In this document: positions 18,420 to 30,333 of the stretch, in pieces
Layout of the letters: every line of letters begins with the position of its first letter
Position numbering within the stretch: the first letter of the stretch is position 1
DNA from: Choristocarpus tenellus KU-1152
Lineage: Eukaryota; Phaeophyceae
Reading direction: 5' to 3'
Length of the DNA stretch: 64,000 nucleotides
NCBI GenBank assembly: GCA_964200185.2
Contig: CAXNAD020000001.1
Span: 48,001-112,000 of the forward strand
Notes under the pieces: model-generated
What the model was told of the DNA's origin: nothing
The model's database searches: none
Seen by the model: the letters and a program-made list of their open reading frames with translations, nothing else
Position numbers and translations under genes: made by a program

Positions 18420-18449
18420 ATTATATATTACAATATAATAATTTGTCAA
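18420..18449 (-). promoter_or_regulatory. Sigma70-type promoter for ycf60
   Basis: Minus strand TTGACA (18444-18449), an 18-base spacer and TATAAT (18420-18425), a full match to both consensus boxes. It lies 40 bases upstream of the ycf60 start and 11 bases beyond the ccs1 stop, so ycf60 seems to have its own promoter despite ccs1 lying just upstream on the same strand. Confidence 0.7.
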
Positions 18450-18459
18450 GATTTAATTT

Positions 18460-19755
18460 TTATTTATTCGTAAATGATTGTTTTAATTTTAAAATTTCAA
18501 TATTAAATTTAATTTTTGCTCGATTTGTTTGACCACCACATAAAATGTGTTTAGGTGATTTTAATACCCAAATTTCAGAAAAAGAAATATAACTAATTAA
18601 ACTACTAATAATTAAACAAAAAAAACCAAAATAAATAAATTTAATTCCAGGATCTAATTTAATTTGTATGCCAGTAGAAGAAATATAATCAATAAAACTT
18701 AATATTAAAGAATTATTAACAAAAAATTTTTCTCCTAAATTAATTGTTTTTAAAAATTGACCTTTCTTATTATAAAGAATTAATTGTCCCCGATTATTTT
18801 TAACAACTGTAATAATACCTTTTTCATTTTTTAAATTAATTGGTACCCAACTGATCCAATTTTTTGGAGTAGAATTATTAATCTTTGATAAAGGAAGTTG
18901 AAAAGTACTAAATGAATTATTTGAATTATTTAAAATTAAACGAACACCTAATATTCCCCAATCAGTTTGATAAATTAAAATATCATTTAATAATAAAGGA
19001 TTATTTACAGAAATCGTTTTTCGTTTTATTTCATAAGCATCACCATTTAAAATTGAAATATCAGAATAAAATTGCTTAATTAAACCTGTTTTTGTATAAG
19101 TTGACCAAAAATCATTTATTCGAAAAGTTTTTTGTGGAATATAAGAAAAAATTCCATTTTTTATAATATTTTGAGTATGAAATAATTCTGTTTTTGGAAT
19201 TAATTCTTGTGAATTAAACCCATTTAAAGCACTAAATGTACTTCCAAGTAATATACAAATGATACTTAAATGAACAATAATTGGACCAATTCGACTAATT
19301 AATCCTTTATATGCATAAATAACATTATATTGTTGAAATAATGAATATTCTTTTAATAAAAGATTATGATATAAATGATTTTCAAAGATTTTATTATTAT
19401 TTATAATTTTAAATTTCAATTTATTAAATTGATTGGGTTGTTTATAAAAATAATATCGACGAGAAAATTTTAAAGTTGGCAATTGTTGAAAAAATGTACA
19501 ACAAATTAAACATAACCCAAATAAAAACAGTAAACTTATAAACCACCAAGTATTATAGAGATTATTTAAACCAAAAAAATTAATTATTTTCCATAATTCT
19601 ATATTAAAAAAAAAATTCGAATAATTATTTTGATAAAATTCGATATTTTTATTTTGTTCAATAATTGAACCAATACTACTTATTACTGCAATTAACAATA
19701 AAATAAGTATTGCTAATTTTAAATTAGCTAAATATTTAAAAAATTGTTTAATCAT
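18460..19755 (-). CDS. ccs1: Cytochrome c biogenesis protein Ccs1 (ResB family)
   Basis: Partner of CcsA in system II cytochrome c maturation; it helps deliver heme and keep the apocytochrome cysteines reduced at the lumen side. It has 431 residues, with N-terminal membrane spans around residues 10-30 and 68-90. A third follows near 155-175 (SRIGPIIVHLSIICILLGST), then a large luminal domain and a last span near 370-395. The C-terminus holds the family signature WVLKSPKHILCGGQTNRAKI. Substrates encoded nearby include petA, petJ and psbV; ccsA is at 60146. Confidence 0.95.
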   Translation of the reverse strand: MIKQFFKYLANLKLAILILLLIAVISSIGSIIEQNKNIEFYQNNYSNFFFNIELWKIINFFGLNNLYNTWWFISLLFLFGLCLICCTFFQQLPTLKFSRRYYFYKQPNQFNKLKFKIINNNKIFENHLYHNLLLKEYSLFQQYNVIYAYKGLISRIGPIIVHLSIICILLGSTFSALNGFNSQELIPKTELFHTQNIIKNGIFSYIPQKTFRINDFWSTYTKTGLIKQFYSDISILNGDAYEIKRKTISVNNPLLLNDILIYQTDWGILGVRLILNNSNNSFSTFQLPLSKINNSTPKNWISWVPINLKNEKGIITVVKNNRGQLILYNKKGQFLKTINLGEKFFVNNSLILSFIDYISSTGIQIKLDPGIKFIYFGFFCLIISSLISYISFSEIWVLKSPKHILCGGQTNRAKIKFNIEILKLKQSFTNK

Positions 19756-19800
19756 AAAATTTTGTCATATATATATAATATAAATCTAAAATAAATTAAT

Positions 19801-19938
19801 TTATAAACTTAATTGTTTTCTTTTTTTTTTTCGTCTTTTATTAATAATTTTTTGACCTGATTTACTTTTCATTCTAATTCGAAACCCAGATACACCAATA
19901 GCTTTTTTATTTGTTCCTTCTAGAGTTCGTTTTGTCAT
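19801..19938 (-). CDS. rpl34: 50S ribosomal protein L34
   Basis: Small large-subunit protein bL34, 45 residues, too short for many gene finders. It begins MTKRTLEGTNKKAIGVSGFR and continues with the basic block RMKSKSGQKIINKRRKKKRK, matching the conserved GFR-RM-T--GR-V---RR-KGR pattern. It lies between ccs1 and secA on the minus strand. Confidence 0.95.
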   Translation of the reverse strand: MTKRTLEGTNKKAIGVSGFRIRMKSKSGQKIINKRRKKKRKQLSL

Positions 19939-20032
19939 ATAAATCCTTTTTTAATTTTTAATAATTACGTTTAAATGTAACTTAATTAATACTATAACAT
20001 AAAATATTATTTCTATTAATAAAAAATTTTAG

Positions 20033-22666
20033 TTATATAATATTCGAAACAAAAATTTCAAAAATAATAGCATCTCTACAATCTTTTAAGGTAAGATTTA
20101 ATAAATCAGTTGCACTTTCTTCATATTGAATAAATGGATCTTTTTGAGCATACGCTTCCCAACTAATAGCTTCTCGTAAAAAATTCATATTATCTAAATG
20201 TTTACACCAAAAAAGATCAATATATTTTAAAAATAAAAGTTGGCAATAACGATGGATTAAACGACAATCATAAAAAGAAAATTCAAATTCTTTACGAATA
20301 TAAGTATTCCATAATTGTTCATTTAAAAATTTTTTTAATATTGAAAGGTTATTTAAATTTTTATAAATTATTTCAGTAGAAATTGATAAACGATTAAGTA
20401 ATATAGAAATTTTTTTTGTTAAAAATATATTAGTTGTTTTTTGATTAATTGTTTGCATTTCAATATAAAGAATAAAATCATCAATTAAACCTTCACCAAA
20501 TTCCATTATTAAATCACGTAAAATAGTTGTATATAAAACTTTTTGTCTTAAATTATAAATAACTTTTCTTTGTTTATCTAAAATTTGATCATATTTATTT
20601 AATGTTTTACGTTGATCAAAATAAAATCCTTCGACTTTTTGCTGTGCTGAATCTAAAGCAGAAGATAAAAAACTAGAATTTATTGTTTCTGTATTTAATT
20701 GTAAATTTTGCATTAAATTTTGAATTTTTTCACCCCCAAAAATTCGAATCAAGGGATCATTTAAACTTAAAAAAAAACAAGAAGTTCCAGGATTACCTTG
20801 TCGACCAGAACGTCCACGTAATTGATTATCAATTCTTCTTGATTCATGACGTTCAGTTCCAATTACATAAAGACCTCCCAATAATTTTATTTGTTCTGAT
20901 TCAATTATTTGTTTTTGTTTATATTTTTGTAATAATTTTTTATAAAATAAAAAAATTAAATTTTCAAAAGAATTTAATTTTTTTTTTGATATTTGAATCA
21001 TTGTTAAAAAAGTTGATAAATTCTTTTTTAATATTGGTAGTAATTTTGGATATTTTTTTAAATTATTTTTTATTTTTAATAATATAATTAATAAATTATT
21101 ATCATAAATAATAATTTTTTTTTTAGTTAACAACTTTTGTAATATTAAAAAAGTTAATTCTCGAACTTTAAATTCAAAATTGCCTCCTAATAAAATATCT
21201 GTACCCCGACCTGCCATATTTGTTGCAATAGTAATAGATTTTAAGCAACCAGCTTGGGCAATAATTTCTGATTCTTTTTTTATATTTTCAGGTTTAGCAT
21301 TTAATAATTGATGTGGTATTTTATATGTAGTTAATAAATTTGATAAAATTTCCGAATTTTGAATATTAGTAGTTCCAACTAATACAGGTCGACCAATTTC
21401 ATACATTTTTAAACATTCTTGAACTATTGCTTTCCATTTAGTAATTTCATCGATAAAAATTAAATCTGATTTATCTTCCCGTTTCATTGTTTTATATGTT
21501 GGTAATATTGAAACTGATAAATTATAAATATTTTCAAATTCTAATTCTTCAGTTTTTGCTGTACCAGTCATTCCAGAAATTTTAGGATATAAACGAAAAA
21601 AATTTTGATAAGTAATTGAAGCTAACGTTTCAGTTCCTTTAAGAATTTGAATATTTTCTTTCGCTTCTATAGCTTGGTGTAACCCATCTCCCCATTTTCT
21701 ATCTTCCATTACACGCCCAGTAAATTCATCTATAATAATAATTGTATTATTTCGTATTATATAATGAACATCTATAAAAAAAAGATATTCAGCTTTTAAA
21801 GCATTTAAGATATAAGGAATCCAAGGATCTTGAATATCATAAATATTTTGAATATTTAATAGTATTTTAATTCGAGAAATTCCTTTATTTGTTAAACTAA
21901 TTTTCTTAGTTTTTTCATCAATATCAAAATGTTTAATATTTTCTAAATATTTTATTATTTCTTTAGCTTTAAAATATTTTTCAACAGTTAAATTAGATTC
22001 ACGAGATATAATTAATGGTGTTCTAGCTTCATCAATTAATATTGAATCTACTTCATCAATAATACAAAAATTAAAAGGGTTTTGTACTAATTCATTTGTT
22101 TTTGTTACCATATTATCTCGCAAAAAATCAAAAACTAAATCTACATTAGTAACATAAGTTATATCTCTATAATAATTTTTTTTTCTTTGTTCTGGCTTAG
22201 TATTTGATTGAATTAAACCAACTTTAAACCCTAAAAATCGATGAATTTGACCCATCCATTCGGAATCTCGTTTCGCTAAATAATCATTTATAGTTACAAT
22301 ATGAACTCCTTGTCCAGTTAAAGAATTAACTAAAGCAGGACTAGTTGCAACTAATGTTTTACCTTCTCCAGTTTTCATCTCAGCAATTTTACCTTCATGT
22401 AAAATTAATCCGCCTAATAATTGAACATTATAGTGTTTTAAACCTAAAGTTCTTTGAGATGCTTCTCTAGCTAAAGCAAATCCTTCAATAATTGTTTTTT
22501 GTGTTAATTGTTTAGATTTTTTTGTTATTAGTTTTAAATGTAATGCTTTTTCTTTTAATTCAGTATTACTTAGTAATTTTAATTCTGTATCCAAATCATT
22601 AATAGAAATTAATGATGATTTATATTGGTTCCAAATATTTTTTTCATTTAAAAATAATTTAATCAT
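20033..22666 (-). CDS. secA: Preprotein translocase ATPase SecA
   Basis: Motor ATPase that drives proteins through the thylakoid SecYEG channel. The 877-residue protein shows the helicase motifs in order: Walker A MKTGEGKT (97-104), IIDEVDSILIDEARTPLI, SGMTGTAKTE, ATNMAGRGTDILLGG, and RRIDNQLRGRSGRQGNPG. The C-terminal wing and scaffold end without the zinc tail of bacterial SecA, as in other plastids. The linker between GRGTDILLGG and QIKLLGGLYVIGTERHESRR is unusually Lys/Leu-rich. It follows ycf54 by 8 bp, so both may share a transcript. Confidence 0.97.
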   Translation of the reverse strand: MIKLFLNEKNIWNQYKSSLISINDLDTELKLLSNTELKEKALHLKLITKKSKQLTQKTIIEGFALAREASQRTLGLKHYNVQLLGGLILHEGKIAEMKTGEGKTLVATSPALVNSLTGQGVHIVTINDYLAKRDSEWMGQIHRFLGFKVGLIQSNTKPEQRKKNYYRDITYVTNVDLVFDFLRDNMVTKTNELVQNPFNFCIIDEVDSILIDEARTPLIISRESNLTVEKYFKAKEIIKYLENIKHFDIDEKTKKISLTNKGISRIKILLNIQNIYDIQDPWIPYILNALKAEYLFFIDVHYIIRNNTIIIIDEFTGRVMEDRKWGDGLHQAIEAKENIQILKGTETLASITYQNFFRLYPKISGMTGTAKTEELEFENIYNLSVSILPTYKTMKREDKSDLIFIDEITKWKAIVQECLKMYEIGRPVLVGTTNIQNSEILSNLLTTYKIPHQLLNAKPENIKKESEIIAQAGCLKSITIATNMAGRGTDILLGGNFEFKVRELTFLILQKLLTKKKIIIYDNNLLIILLKIKNNLKKYPKLLPILKKNLSTFLTMIQISKKKLNSFENLIFLFYKKLLQKYKQKQIIESEQIKLLGGLYVIGTERHESRRIDNQLRGRSGRQGNPGTSCFFLSLNDPLIRIFGGEKIQNLMQNLQLNTETINSSFLSSALDSAQQKVEGFYFDQRKTLNKYDQILDKQRKVIYNLRQKVLYTTILRDLIMEFGEGLIDDFILYIEMQTINQKTTNIFLTKKISILLNRLSISTEIIYKNLNNLSILKKFLNEQLWNTYIRKEFEFSFYDCRLIHRYCQLLFLKYIDLFWCKHLDNMNFLREAISWEAYAQKDPFIQYEESATDLLNLTLKDCRDAIIFEIFVSNII

Positions 22667-22674
22667 TTAATTTT

Positions 22675-23055
22675 TTATTTTAATGGATTAGGTATTTCTT
22701 TTGTTGGAGAAAGGAATTGACCCATAAATACATTATTTATTCTTAATTTTAACCAAACAATAAATAATTTATCTGTTGAAACTATTACAACTGGATTCTT
22801 AGGGATTTTAATTTGAGGATGTTGTTTTTTTATTATATTAATAAAATTTGGTTTTTCTAAAATCCAATGATTAAAACTTATTTTTGTTCGACGCGTATAT
22901 TGAGACCTTTCTCGTAACATTTCCTCAATAGGTTCATGTTTTAATAAAAATTCTTCACTTGCTAAAATATAAAAATATTTTATTGGTTTTATTTTTATTT
23001 TTTGTTGTATAATTTCTTTATTTTTAAAAGAAATATTATTTTTTTGATTTATCAT
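22675..23055 (-). CDS. ycf54: Ycf54, assembly partner of the aerobic Mg-protoporphyrin ester cyclase
   Basis: Ycf54 is needed for accumulation and activity of the AcsF/CycI cyclase that makes the fifth ring of chlorophyll. The 126-residue product has the family core: YFYILASEEFLLKHEPIEEM, RERSQYTRR, FWL-VKQP-like HWILEKPNF and the very conserved VVIVSTDKLFIVWLKLRINN followed by GQFLSPTKEIPNPL. About 25 N-terminal residues precede the core. acsF itself is plastid-encoded in this window (49565). It lies immediately upstream of secA on the same strand. Confidence 0.93.
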   Translation of the reverse strand: MINQKNNISFKNKEIIQQKIKIKPIKYFYILASEEFLLKHEPIEEMLRERSQYTRRTKISFNHWILEKPNFINIIKKQHPQIKIPKNPVVIVSTDKLFIVWLKLRINNVFMGQFLSPTKEIPNPLK

Positions 23056-23185
23056 ATTTAATAATTTTTATATTATATTTATATATATTTACATTTATTT
23101 AAAATTAAAAAATTAAATTAAATTTCATTTTATTGAGATTTTATTATTAATTTTTTAATTTTAAATAAATTATACTAATTTAAAT

Positions 23186-23314
23186 TTAAAAAGAAGGAAA
23201 TGTTAAAGCATCAGGATAAAATCGATTAGCTTCAATAATAAAACCAGCCGTAAATGTTAACCATAATGTAAATAAAACTGGAGCCGTAGATAAGTATTTC
23301 AATAAATTTTTCAT
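23186..23314 (-). CDS. psaJ: Photosystem I subunit IX (PsaJ)
   Basis: Single-span photosystem I subunit next to PsaF, 42 residues. It reads [20 protein letters not shown] and ends with [16 protein letters not shown], the standard family C-terminus. It lies 34 bp downstream of psaF, forming the conserved psaF-psaJ pair. Confidence 0.98.
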   Translation of the reverse strand: MKNLLKYLSTAPVLFTLWLTFTAGFIIEANRFYPDALTFPSF

Positions 23315-23348
23315 AATTTAAAATATAAGTTTTAAGTTAAATAAATAA

Positions 23349-23906
23349 TTAACGAGGTGAAACAGTAATATTTGAATCTGACATTAAAAAATCCCCATTA
23401 CTAAGTTCTTGTATTGCAGAAAAAGGCCAAACAAATCCAGATGCCATTAATTTTACAGCTAATGGTACGTCAATAATAATTTCTTTTTCTGTTGGATTTG
23501 CTGTTTCTTTAATAATACGAATATATTTTCTACCAACCCAACCAATCCAACCACTTATATAAATAAATAATACTCCTGGAATTACAAATTCAGTAGCATG
23601 ATTTAATCGTCCATCAGTAATTAAATGAGGTAAACCTTCTTTACCACAAAGTAAACCTGATTCAGAATAACGTGTAAATCTATCATTTGTTCTTTTTATT
23701 TGTTGTTCAAGCATTAAAGCTGAAGGAGAATTTGGTTCATATTTTTTAAGTCGAGTTTCTAATTTTCGAACACTTGTTTCTAATCTTTTTTTAAACATAG
23801 TTGATTCACTACATTTTGTTAACCCAGCAACTTCAGCCAATGTATTTAATGGTTGACTTATAACAACTAATAAAATTATTATTAATGTTTTTTTCAATTG
23901 AGACAT
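23349..23906 (-). CDS. psaF: Photosystem I subunit III (PsaF)
   Basis: Photosystem I subunit with a luminal domain that docks the electron donor, here probably cytochrome c6 (petJ is plastid-encoded). The product has 185 residues. An N-terminal signal sequence ends about residue 25 ([10 protein letters not shown]). The luminal part contains [20 protein letters not shown] with the basic docking helix, and a membrane span [20 protein letters not shown] follows. Paired with psaJ downstream. Confidence 0.98.
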   Translation of the reverse strand: MSQLKKTLIIILLVVISQPLNTLAEVAGLTKCSESTMFKKRLETSVRKLETRLKKYEPNSPSALMLEQQIKRTNDRFTRYSESGLLCGKEGLPHLITDGRLNHATEFVIPGVLFIYISGWIGWVGRKYIRIIKETANPTEKEIIIDVPLAVKLMASGFVWPFSAIQELSNGDFLMSDSNITVSPR

Positions 23907-24485
<579 letters not shown>

Positions 24486-24540
24486 AGTAATTAAATCTTA
24501 GCAACCTTTATAATATATATATTATATATATTAATATAAG

Positions 24541-24610
24541 GGTTGCTAACTCAACGGTAGAGTAATCGGCTTTTAACCGAAAAGTTCTGGGTTCAAATCC
24601 CAGGTAACCT
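24541..24610 (+). tRNA. trnK(UUU): tRNA-Lys(UUU)
   Basis: Cloverleaf with anticodon TTT in CGGCTTTTAACCG and T-arm CTGGGTTCAAATCCCAG. Acceptor GGTTGCT pairs with GGTAACC including two weak pairs. No intron and no matK, unlike land-plant plastids. Confidence 0.95.
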
Positions 24611-24619
24611 AAAAAAAAT

Positions 24620-24692
24620 GCCCTTATCGTCTAGAGGACTAGGACACCTCCTTTTCACGGAGGGAACAGGGATTCGAATTCCCTTAGGGGTA
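24620..24692 (+). tRNA. trnE(UUC): tRNA-Glu(UUC)
   Basis: 73-base cloverleaf with anticodon TTC in CCTCCTTTTCACGGAGG and T-arm AGGGATTCGAATTCCCT. Besides translation, plastid tRNA-Glu supplies glutamyl-tRNA for 5-aminolevulinate and hence chlorophyll synthesis, which is family knowledge and not visible here. Confidence 0.96.
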
Positions 24693-24894
24693 ATAATATT
24701 AATAATTACTACTTTTTTTATATAATTTGGAAAATATAATATATATTTAATTTTATTTTAAAGTTTCATATTATTATATATATATATATAATATAATATT
24801 GAAAACTCATTTTCGAATAATTTATTTAAAAATTTTTTTATTCATTATATTTGAGCGTTTCCTATCTTTTATATCTTCAAAGAGGAAAAGGTAA

Positions 24895-27144
24895 ATGAGT
24901 TCAACTGAACAAACAACACGAATTAAAGTTTTAATTGATCGTGATGTTGTTGATACTAGTTTTGAAAAATGGGCAAAACCTGGTCATTTTTCTCGTACAC
25001 TAGCAAAAGGTCCTAAAACAACAACTTGGATTTGGAATTTGCATGCTGACGCGCATGATTTTGATAGTCAAACAAATTCATTAGAAGAAATTTCTCGAAA
25101 AATTTTTAGTGCACATTTTGGACAATTAGCTATTATATTTTTATGGATTAGTGGTATGCATTTTCATGGTGCATATTTTTCTAATTATTTAGCTTGGTTA
25201 AATAATCCTATAAATGTAAAACCTAGTGCACAAATTGTATGGCCAATTGTTGGTCAAGAAATTTTGAACGCTGATGTTGGTGGAAATTTTCAAGGAATTC
25301 AAATTACTTCAGGATTTTTTCAATTATGGAGAGCTGAAGGTATTACAAGTGAAATTGAATTATATTGGACTGCTATTGGCGCATTAATTATGTCTGGTTT
25401 AATGTTATTTGGTGGTTGGTTTCATTATCATAAAGCTGCTCCAAAACTAGAATGGTTTCAAAATGCTGAATCAATGTTAAATCATCATTTAACAGGTTTA
25501 TTAGGATTAGGATGTCTTTCTTGGTCTGGACATCAAATTCATATAGCATTACCTATCAATAAATTATTAGATGCTGGAGTTGCTGCACAAGAAATTCCAT
25601 TACCTCATGAATTTTTAATTAATCGTGAATTAGTCGCACAATTATTTCCAAGTTTTAATAAGGGATTAGTTCCATTTTTTTCTTTTAATTGGAATGAATA
25701 TTCTGATTTTCTAACTTTTAAAGGTGGTTTAAATCCAATAACAGGTGGCCTTTGGTTAAGTGATATTGCTCATCATCATTTAGCTCTTGCAGTAGTTTTT
25801 CTTATTGCTGGGCATATGTATCGTACTAATTGGGGTATTGGTCATAGTATGAAAGATATCTTAGAAGCACATAAAGGTCCTTTTACAGGTTCGGGTCATG
25901 AGGGATTATATGAAATTTTAACAACATCATGGCATGCACAATTAGCAATTAATTTAGCAATGTTAGGTTCTTTAAGTATTATTGTGGCACATCATATGTA
26001 TGCTATGCCACCGTATCCATTTATTGCTACAGATTATGCTACACAACTTTCATTATTCACTCATCATATGTGGATAGGAGGATTTTGTATTGTAGGTGGA
26101 GCTGCTCACGGCGCTATTTTTATGGTACGAGATTATAATCCAGTTAAAAATTATAATAATTTATTAGATAGAGTAATACGACATAGAGATGCTATTATTT
26201 CTCATTTAAATTGGGTATGTATTTTTTTAGGTTTTCATAGTTTTGGATTATATGTTCATAATGATACTATGAGAGCTTTAGGTCGTTCTCAAGATATGTT
26301 TTCTAATACTGGGATACCTTTACAACCTATTTTTGCTCAATGGATTCAAAATTTACATTTAATAGCTCCAAATAATACAGCACCAAATGCTTTAACAATA
26401 GCAAGTTATATTTTTGGAGGAGACGTAGTTGCCATTGGTTCAAAAATAGCAATTATGCCAATGAAATTAAGTACAGCAGATTTTATGGTACATCATATTC
26501 ATGCTTTTACAATTCATGTAACAGTTTTAATTTTATTAAAAGGTGTATTATATGCTCGTAGTTCAAAATTAATACCAGATAAAGCTAATTTAGGGTTTCG
26601 TTTTCCTTGTGATGGACCTGGTCGAGGTGGTACTTGTCAAGTTTCCGGTTGGGATCATGTATTTTTAGGTTTATTTTGGATGTATAACTCAATTTCAGTA
26701 GTAATATTTCATTTTAGTTGGAAAATGCAATCGGATATTTGGGGATCAGTAACTCCTAATGGAGCTGTTTCACATATTACAGGTGGTAATTTTACTCAAA
26801 GTGCAATTACTATTAATGGTTGGTTACGTGATTTTTTATGGTCACAAGCATCACAAGTAATTCAATCTTATGGTTCAGCGTTATCAGCATATGGCCTTAT
26901 TTTCTTAGGTGCACATTTTATTTGGGCATTTAGTTTAATGTTTTTATTTAGTGGTCGTGGATATTGGCAAGAACTTATTGAATCAATTATTTGGGCTCAT
27001 AATAAAATTAAGGTTGCTCCAGCTATTCAACCTCGAGCCTTAAGTATTACACAAGGTCGTGCAGTAGGATTAGCTCATTATTTATTAGGTGGTATAGGAA
27101 CAACTTGGGCCTTCTTTTTAGCACGAATCATTTCTGTAGGATAA
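24895..27144 (+). CDS. psaA: Photosystem I P700 apoprotein A1
   Basis: Core reaction-centre subunit binding P700, the electron carriers and, with PsaB, cluster FX. 749 residues, full length, with 11 membrane helices expected. The FX loop reads [18 protein letters not shown] and holds both cysteine ligands. It starts at an ATG preceded by AGAGGAAAAGG, a good ribosome binding site. psaB follows after 30 bp, so the two form an operon. Confidence 0.99.
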   Translation: MSSTEQTTRIKVLIDRDVVDTSFEKWAKPGHFSRTLAKGPKTTTWIWNLHADAHDFDSQTNSLEEISRKIFSAHFGQLAIIFLWISGMHFHGAYFSNYLAWLNNPINVKPSAQIVWPIVGQEILNADVGGNFQGIQITSGFFQLWRAEGITSEIELYWTAIGALIMSGLMLFGGWFHYHKAAPKLEWFQNAESMLNHHLTGLLGLGCLSWSGHQIHIALPINKLLDAGVAAQEIPLPHEFLINRELVAQLFPSFNKGLVPFFSFNWNEYSDFLTFKGGLNPITGGLWLSDIAHHHLALAVVFLIAGHMYRTNWGIGHSMKDILEAHKGPFTGSGHEGLYEILTTSWHAQLAINLAMLGSLSIIVAHHMYAMPPYPFIATDYATQLSLFTHHMWIGGFCIVGGAAHGAIFMVRDYNPVKNYNNLLDRVIRHRDAIISHLNWVCIFLGFHSFGLYVHNDTMRALGRSQDMFSNTGIPLQPIFAQWIQNLHLIAPNNTAPNALTIASYIFGGDVVAIGSKIAIMPMKLSTADFMVHHIHAFTIHVTVLILLKGVLYARSSKLIPDKANLGFRFPCDGPGRGGTCQVSGWDHVFLGLFWMYNSISVVIFHFSWKMQSDIWGSVTPNGAVSHITGGNFTQSAITINGWLRDFLWSQASQVIQSYGSALSAYGLIFLGAHFIWAFSLMFLFSGRGYWQELIESIIWAHNKIKVAPAIQPRALSITQGRAVGLAHYLLGGIGTTWAFFLARIISVG

Positions 27145-27174
27145 TTCTGATATTAATAAAAAGGTAAAATATTT

Positions 27175-29379
27175 ATGGCAACTAAATTTCCTAAATTTAG
27201 CCAAGCTTTAGCACAAGATCCAACTACCAGAAGAATTTGGTTTGGCATAGCTACAGCTCATGATTTCGAAACACATGATGGAATGACAGAAGAAAATTTA
27301 TATCAAAAAATTTTTGCTTCACATTTTGGTCATTTAGCAATTATTTTTCTTTGGACTTCTGGGAATTTATTTCACGTAGCTTGGCAAGGAAATTTTGAAC
27401 AATGGATTTTAAATCCATTAAAAGTAAAACCTATTGCCCATACGATTTGGGATCCTCATTTTGGTGAACTTGCAATGAAAGCATTTACTAAGGGCGGAGC
27501 TTTTTATCCAATAAATATTGCATATTCTGGTATTTATCATTGGTGGTATACAATTGGGATGCGAACAAATAATGATTTATATATAGGATCGATTTTTTTA
27601 ATATTTTTATCAAGTTTACTTTTATTTGCAGGATGGTTACATTTACAACCAAAATTTTCTCCAAGTTTATCATGGTTTAAAAATAATGAATCACGTTTAA
27701 ATCATCATTTAACAGGATTATTTGGAGTTAGTTCTTTGGCTTGGACAGGTCATTTAGTTCATGTAGCGATTCCAGAATCAAGAGGTATTCATATTGGATG
27801 GAATAATTTTTTAACTACAGTCCCTCATCCTGAAGGTCTTGTTCCATTTTTTAATGGTAATTGGAATGCTTATGCACAAAACCCAGATACTTCGGAACAT
27901 ATTTTTGGAACAACGACAGGAGCAGGTACAGCGATCCTAACGTTTTTAGGAGGTTTTCACCCGCAATCTCAATCTTTATGGTTAACAGATATTGCTCACC
28001 ACCATTTAGCAATTGCTGTAGTTTTTTTAATTGCTGGACATATGTATCGAACAAATTTTGGTATTGGACATAATATGAAAGAGATTCTAGATGCACATCG
28101 TCCACCAGGTGGAAGATTAGGTGTAGGACACCGAGGTCTTTTTAATACTATTACAGATTCATTACATATGCAATTAGGATTAGCATTAGCAGCATTAGGA
28201 GTAATTACTTCATTAGTAGCTCAACATATTTATGCGTTATCTCCTTATGCTTTTATGGCAAAAGACTATACAACCCAAGCTGCGTTATATACTCATCATC
28301 AATATATTGCTGGGTTTTTAATGGTTGGAGCCTTTGCACATGGAGCAATATTTTTTGTAAGAGATTATGAACCAGAAAATAATAAAGATAATGTGTTAGC
28401 GCGTATGTTAGAACATAAAGAAGCAATTATTTCTCATTTAAGTTGGGTAAGTTTATTTTTAGGGTTCCATACTTTAGGATTATATATTCATAATGATACT
28501 GTTGTGGCTTTTGGTCAACCTGAAAAACAAATACTAGTTGAGCCAGTTTTTGCTCAATTTATTCAAGCTGCATCAGGAAAAGCTTTATATGGTTTTGATA
28601 TTTTATTATCATCAAAAGAAAGTCCCGCTAGTATAGCAGGAAGTGAGATTTGGTTACCAAGTTGGATAGAAGCGATTAATACTGATAAAAATGATTTATT
28701 TCTTACTATTGGACCTGGTGATTTTTTAATTCATCATGCTATTGCATTAGGATTACATGTAACTACTTTAATTTTAGTAAAAGGAGCACTAGATGCTCGA
28801 GGTTCAAAATTAATGCCAGATAAAAAAGATTTTGGGTATAGTTTTCCTTGTGATGGACCTGGTCGTGGTGGCACATGTGATATATCTGCTTGGGATGCGT
28901 TTTATTTATCTATGTTCTGGATGTTAAATACTATAGGTTGGGTTACTTTTTATTGGCATTGGAAACATGTGACAATTTGGCAAGGAAATGTTGGACAATT
29001 TAATGAATCTTCGAATTATATTATGGGATGGTTACGTGATTATTTATGGTTAAATTCATCTCCATTAATTAATGGTTATAATCCTTATGGTATGAATAGC
29101 TTATCTGTTTGGGCATGGATGTTTTTATTTGGACATTTAATTTGGGCAACAGGTTTTATGTTTTTAATTTCATGGCGTGGATATTGGCAAGAACTTATTG
29201 AAACATTAGTTTGGGCACATGAACGTACACCTTTAGCAAATTTAGTACGTTGGCGTGATAAACCTGTAGCTTTATCGATTGTTCAAGCAAGATTAGTAGG
29301 TTTAATTCATTTTACTGTTGGTTATATTTTAACTTATGCAGCATTTGTTATTGCTTCAACTGCTGGTAAATTTGGTTAA
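27175..29379 (+). CDS. psaB: Photosystem I P700 apoprotein A2
   Basis: Second half of the photosystem I heterodimer, 734 residues. The start [20 protein letters not shown] and the FX-binding loop [18 protein letters not shown] are conserved, and the C-terminus ends ASTAGKFG. Co-transcribed with psaA; a hairpin follows at 29406-29439. Full length and unremarkable. Confidence 0.99.
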   Translation: MATKFPKFSQALAQDPTTRRIWFGIATAHDFETHDGMTEENLYQKIFASHFGHLAIIFLWTSGNLFHVAWQGNFEQWILNPLKVKPIAHTIWDPHFGELAMKAFTKGGAFYPINIAYSGIYHWWYTIGMRTNNDLYIGSIFLIFLSSLLLFAGWLHLQPKFSPSLSWFKNNESRLNHHLTGLFGVSSLAWTGHLVHVAIPESRGIHIGWNNFLTTVPHPEGLVPFFNGNWNAYAQNPDTSEHIFGTTTGAGTAILTFLGGFHPQSQSLWLTDIAHHHLAIAVVFLIAGHMYRTNFGIGHNMKEILDAHRPPGGRLGVGHRGLFNTITDSLHMQLGLALAALGVITSLVAQHIYALSPYAFMAKDYTTQAALYTHHQYIAGFLMVGAFAHGAIFFVRDYEPENNKDNVLARMLEHKEAIISHLSWVSLFLGFHTLGLYIHNDTVVAFGQPEKQILVEPVFAQFIQAASGKALYGFDILLSSKESPASIAGSEIWLPSWIEAINTDKNDLFLTIGPGDFLIHHAIALGLHVTTLILVKGALDARGSKLMPDKKDFGYSFPCDGPGRGGTCDISAWDAFYLSMFWMLNTIGWVTFYWHWKHVTIWQGNVGQFNESSNYIMGWLRDYLWLNSSPLINGYNPYGMNSLSVWAWMFLFGHLIWATGFMFLISWRGYWQELIETLVWAHERTPLANLVRWRDKPVALSIVQARLVGLIHFTVGYILTYAAFVIASTAGKFG

Positions 29380-29405
29380 TATATTTTATATTATCAAATC
29401 AATAT

Positions 29406-29439
29406 AAATATATATCTATTAAAAAATAGATATATATTT
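29406..29439 (+). terminator. Hairpin after psaA-psaB
   Basis: 15-bp perfect stem (AAATATATATCTATT and its complement) with a 4-base A loop, followed directly by a T-rich run. It begins 27 bp after the psaB stop and lies before rps14, in the place expected for a rho-independent-type terminator or 3'-stabilising hairpin. Confidence 0.6.
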
Positions 29440-29507
29440 TTTATTATTTTTATTAAATAGAAATTAAATAAAAATATTATATTAAAAATTTAATTAGGAA
29501 AATTTAT

Positions 29508-29810
29508 ATGGCTAAACAATCAATGATTGAAAGGGAAAAGAAAAGAAAAAATTTAATTATTAAATATGCTACAAAACGCAAAATTTATTTATTAAATTTT
29601 AAAAAAGCAAAAAATTTTACTGAACAAATGGAATTACATAGAAAAATAGAAAAATTACCTCGAAATAGTGCAAAAATCCGATTACGTAATAGATGTTGGA
29701 GGACAGGTCGTAGTAGAGGTTTTTATCGAGATTTTGGATTATGTAGACATATGATTCGAGAAATGACACATGATTGTTTATTACCAGGTATGCGTAAAGC
29801 TAGTTGGTAA
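29508..29810 (+). CDS. rps14: 30S ribosomal protein S14
   Basis: Small-subunit protein uS14, 100 residues, the long zinc-less form. It begins [20 protein letters not shown] and contains [20 protein letters not shown] and the C-terminal LPGMRKASW. Preceded by TTAGGAAAATTTAT. It follows psaB as in many plastids. Confidence 0.98.
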   Translation: MAKQSMIEREKKRKNLIIKYATKRKIYLLNFKKAKNFTEQMELHRKIEKLPRNSAKIRLRNRCWRTGRSRGFYRDFGLCRHMIREMTHDCLLPGMRKASW

Positions 29811-29845
29811 TTAATTTATTTTAAACTCTATTTAAATTTTAAATT

Positions 29846-29962
29846 TTATATAATAATGTCTTTATTTCCACGACGATATTGAAAAAACGCAGCAGCAAAT
29901 AAACCAATTAATGTTACAGGAATAAGACCAAGTACCATACCAAAAAGAATAGGTTCAATCAT
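29846..29962 (-). CDS. petG: Cytochrome b6f subunit 5 (PetG)
   Basis: Single-span small subunit required for b6f stability, 38 residues. It reads [20 protein letters not shown] and continues [14 protein letters not shown], the invariant family pattern, with three extra isoleucines at the end. It lies 25 bp downstream of psbK on the minus strand. Confidence 0.98.
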   Translation of the reverse strand: MIEPILFGMVLGLIPVTLIGLFAAAFFQYRRGNKDIII

Positions 29963-29987
29963 ATTTTTTTATTAATTTAATATAATA

Positions 29988-30122
29988 TTATCGAAAACTT
30001 ATAGAAGCTTGCCATACAAAAGCAAGTAATAAGAAAAAAATAGGGACAATTGGTAAAACATCAATAATCGGACTAAAAAGCGCATAAGCTGCAGGTAATT
30101 TTGTTAATAATATTATTCCCAT
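29988..30122 (-). CDS. psbK: Photosystem II protein K
   Basis: Small photosystem II subunit near CP43, 44 residues. The first seven or so residues are the cleaved propeptide; the mature part begins [20 protein letters not shown] and ends [10 protein letters not shown], as in the family. It is divergent from psbZ across a 211-bp spacer with no recognisable gene. Confidence 0.97.
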   Translation of the reverse strand: MGIILLTKLPAAYALFSPIIDVLPIVPIFFLLLAFVWQASISFR

Positions 30123-30333
30123 TTTAATTTAGTATTTTATTAATAATAAATAGAGTTATCTATATTATATTATACCATATTATAACCTGTAATAGTATTT
30201 TTTAAAACGAAAACATAGAAATTTCAATTTTAAAAAGAAAAAGGTTTTAAAAATATATTTTATAGTATTCTTAAAAATATTACCTAATTTATTATTTTAT
30301 TTTATAAATTATTAAAAAATTAAAAAAAAAATT

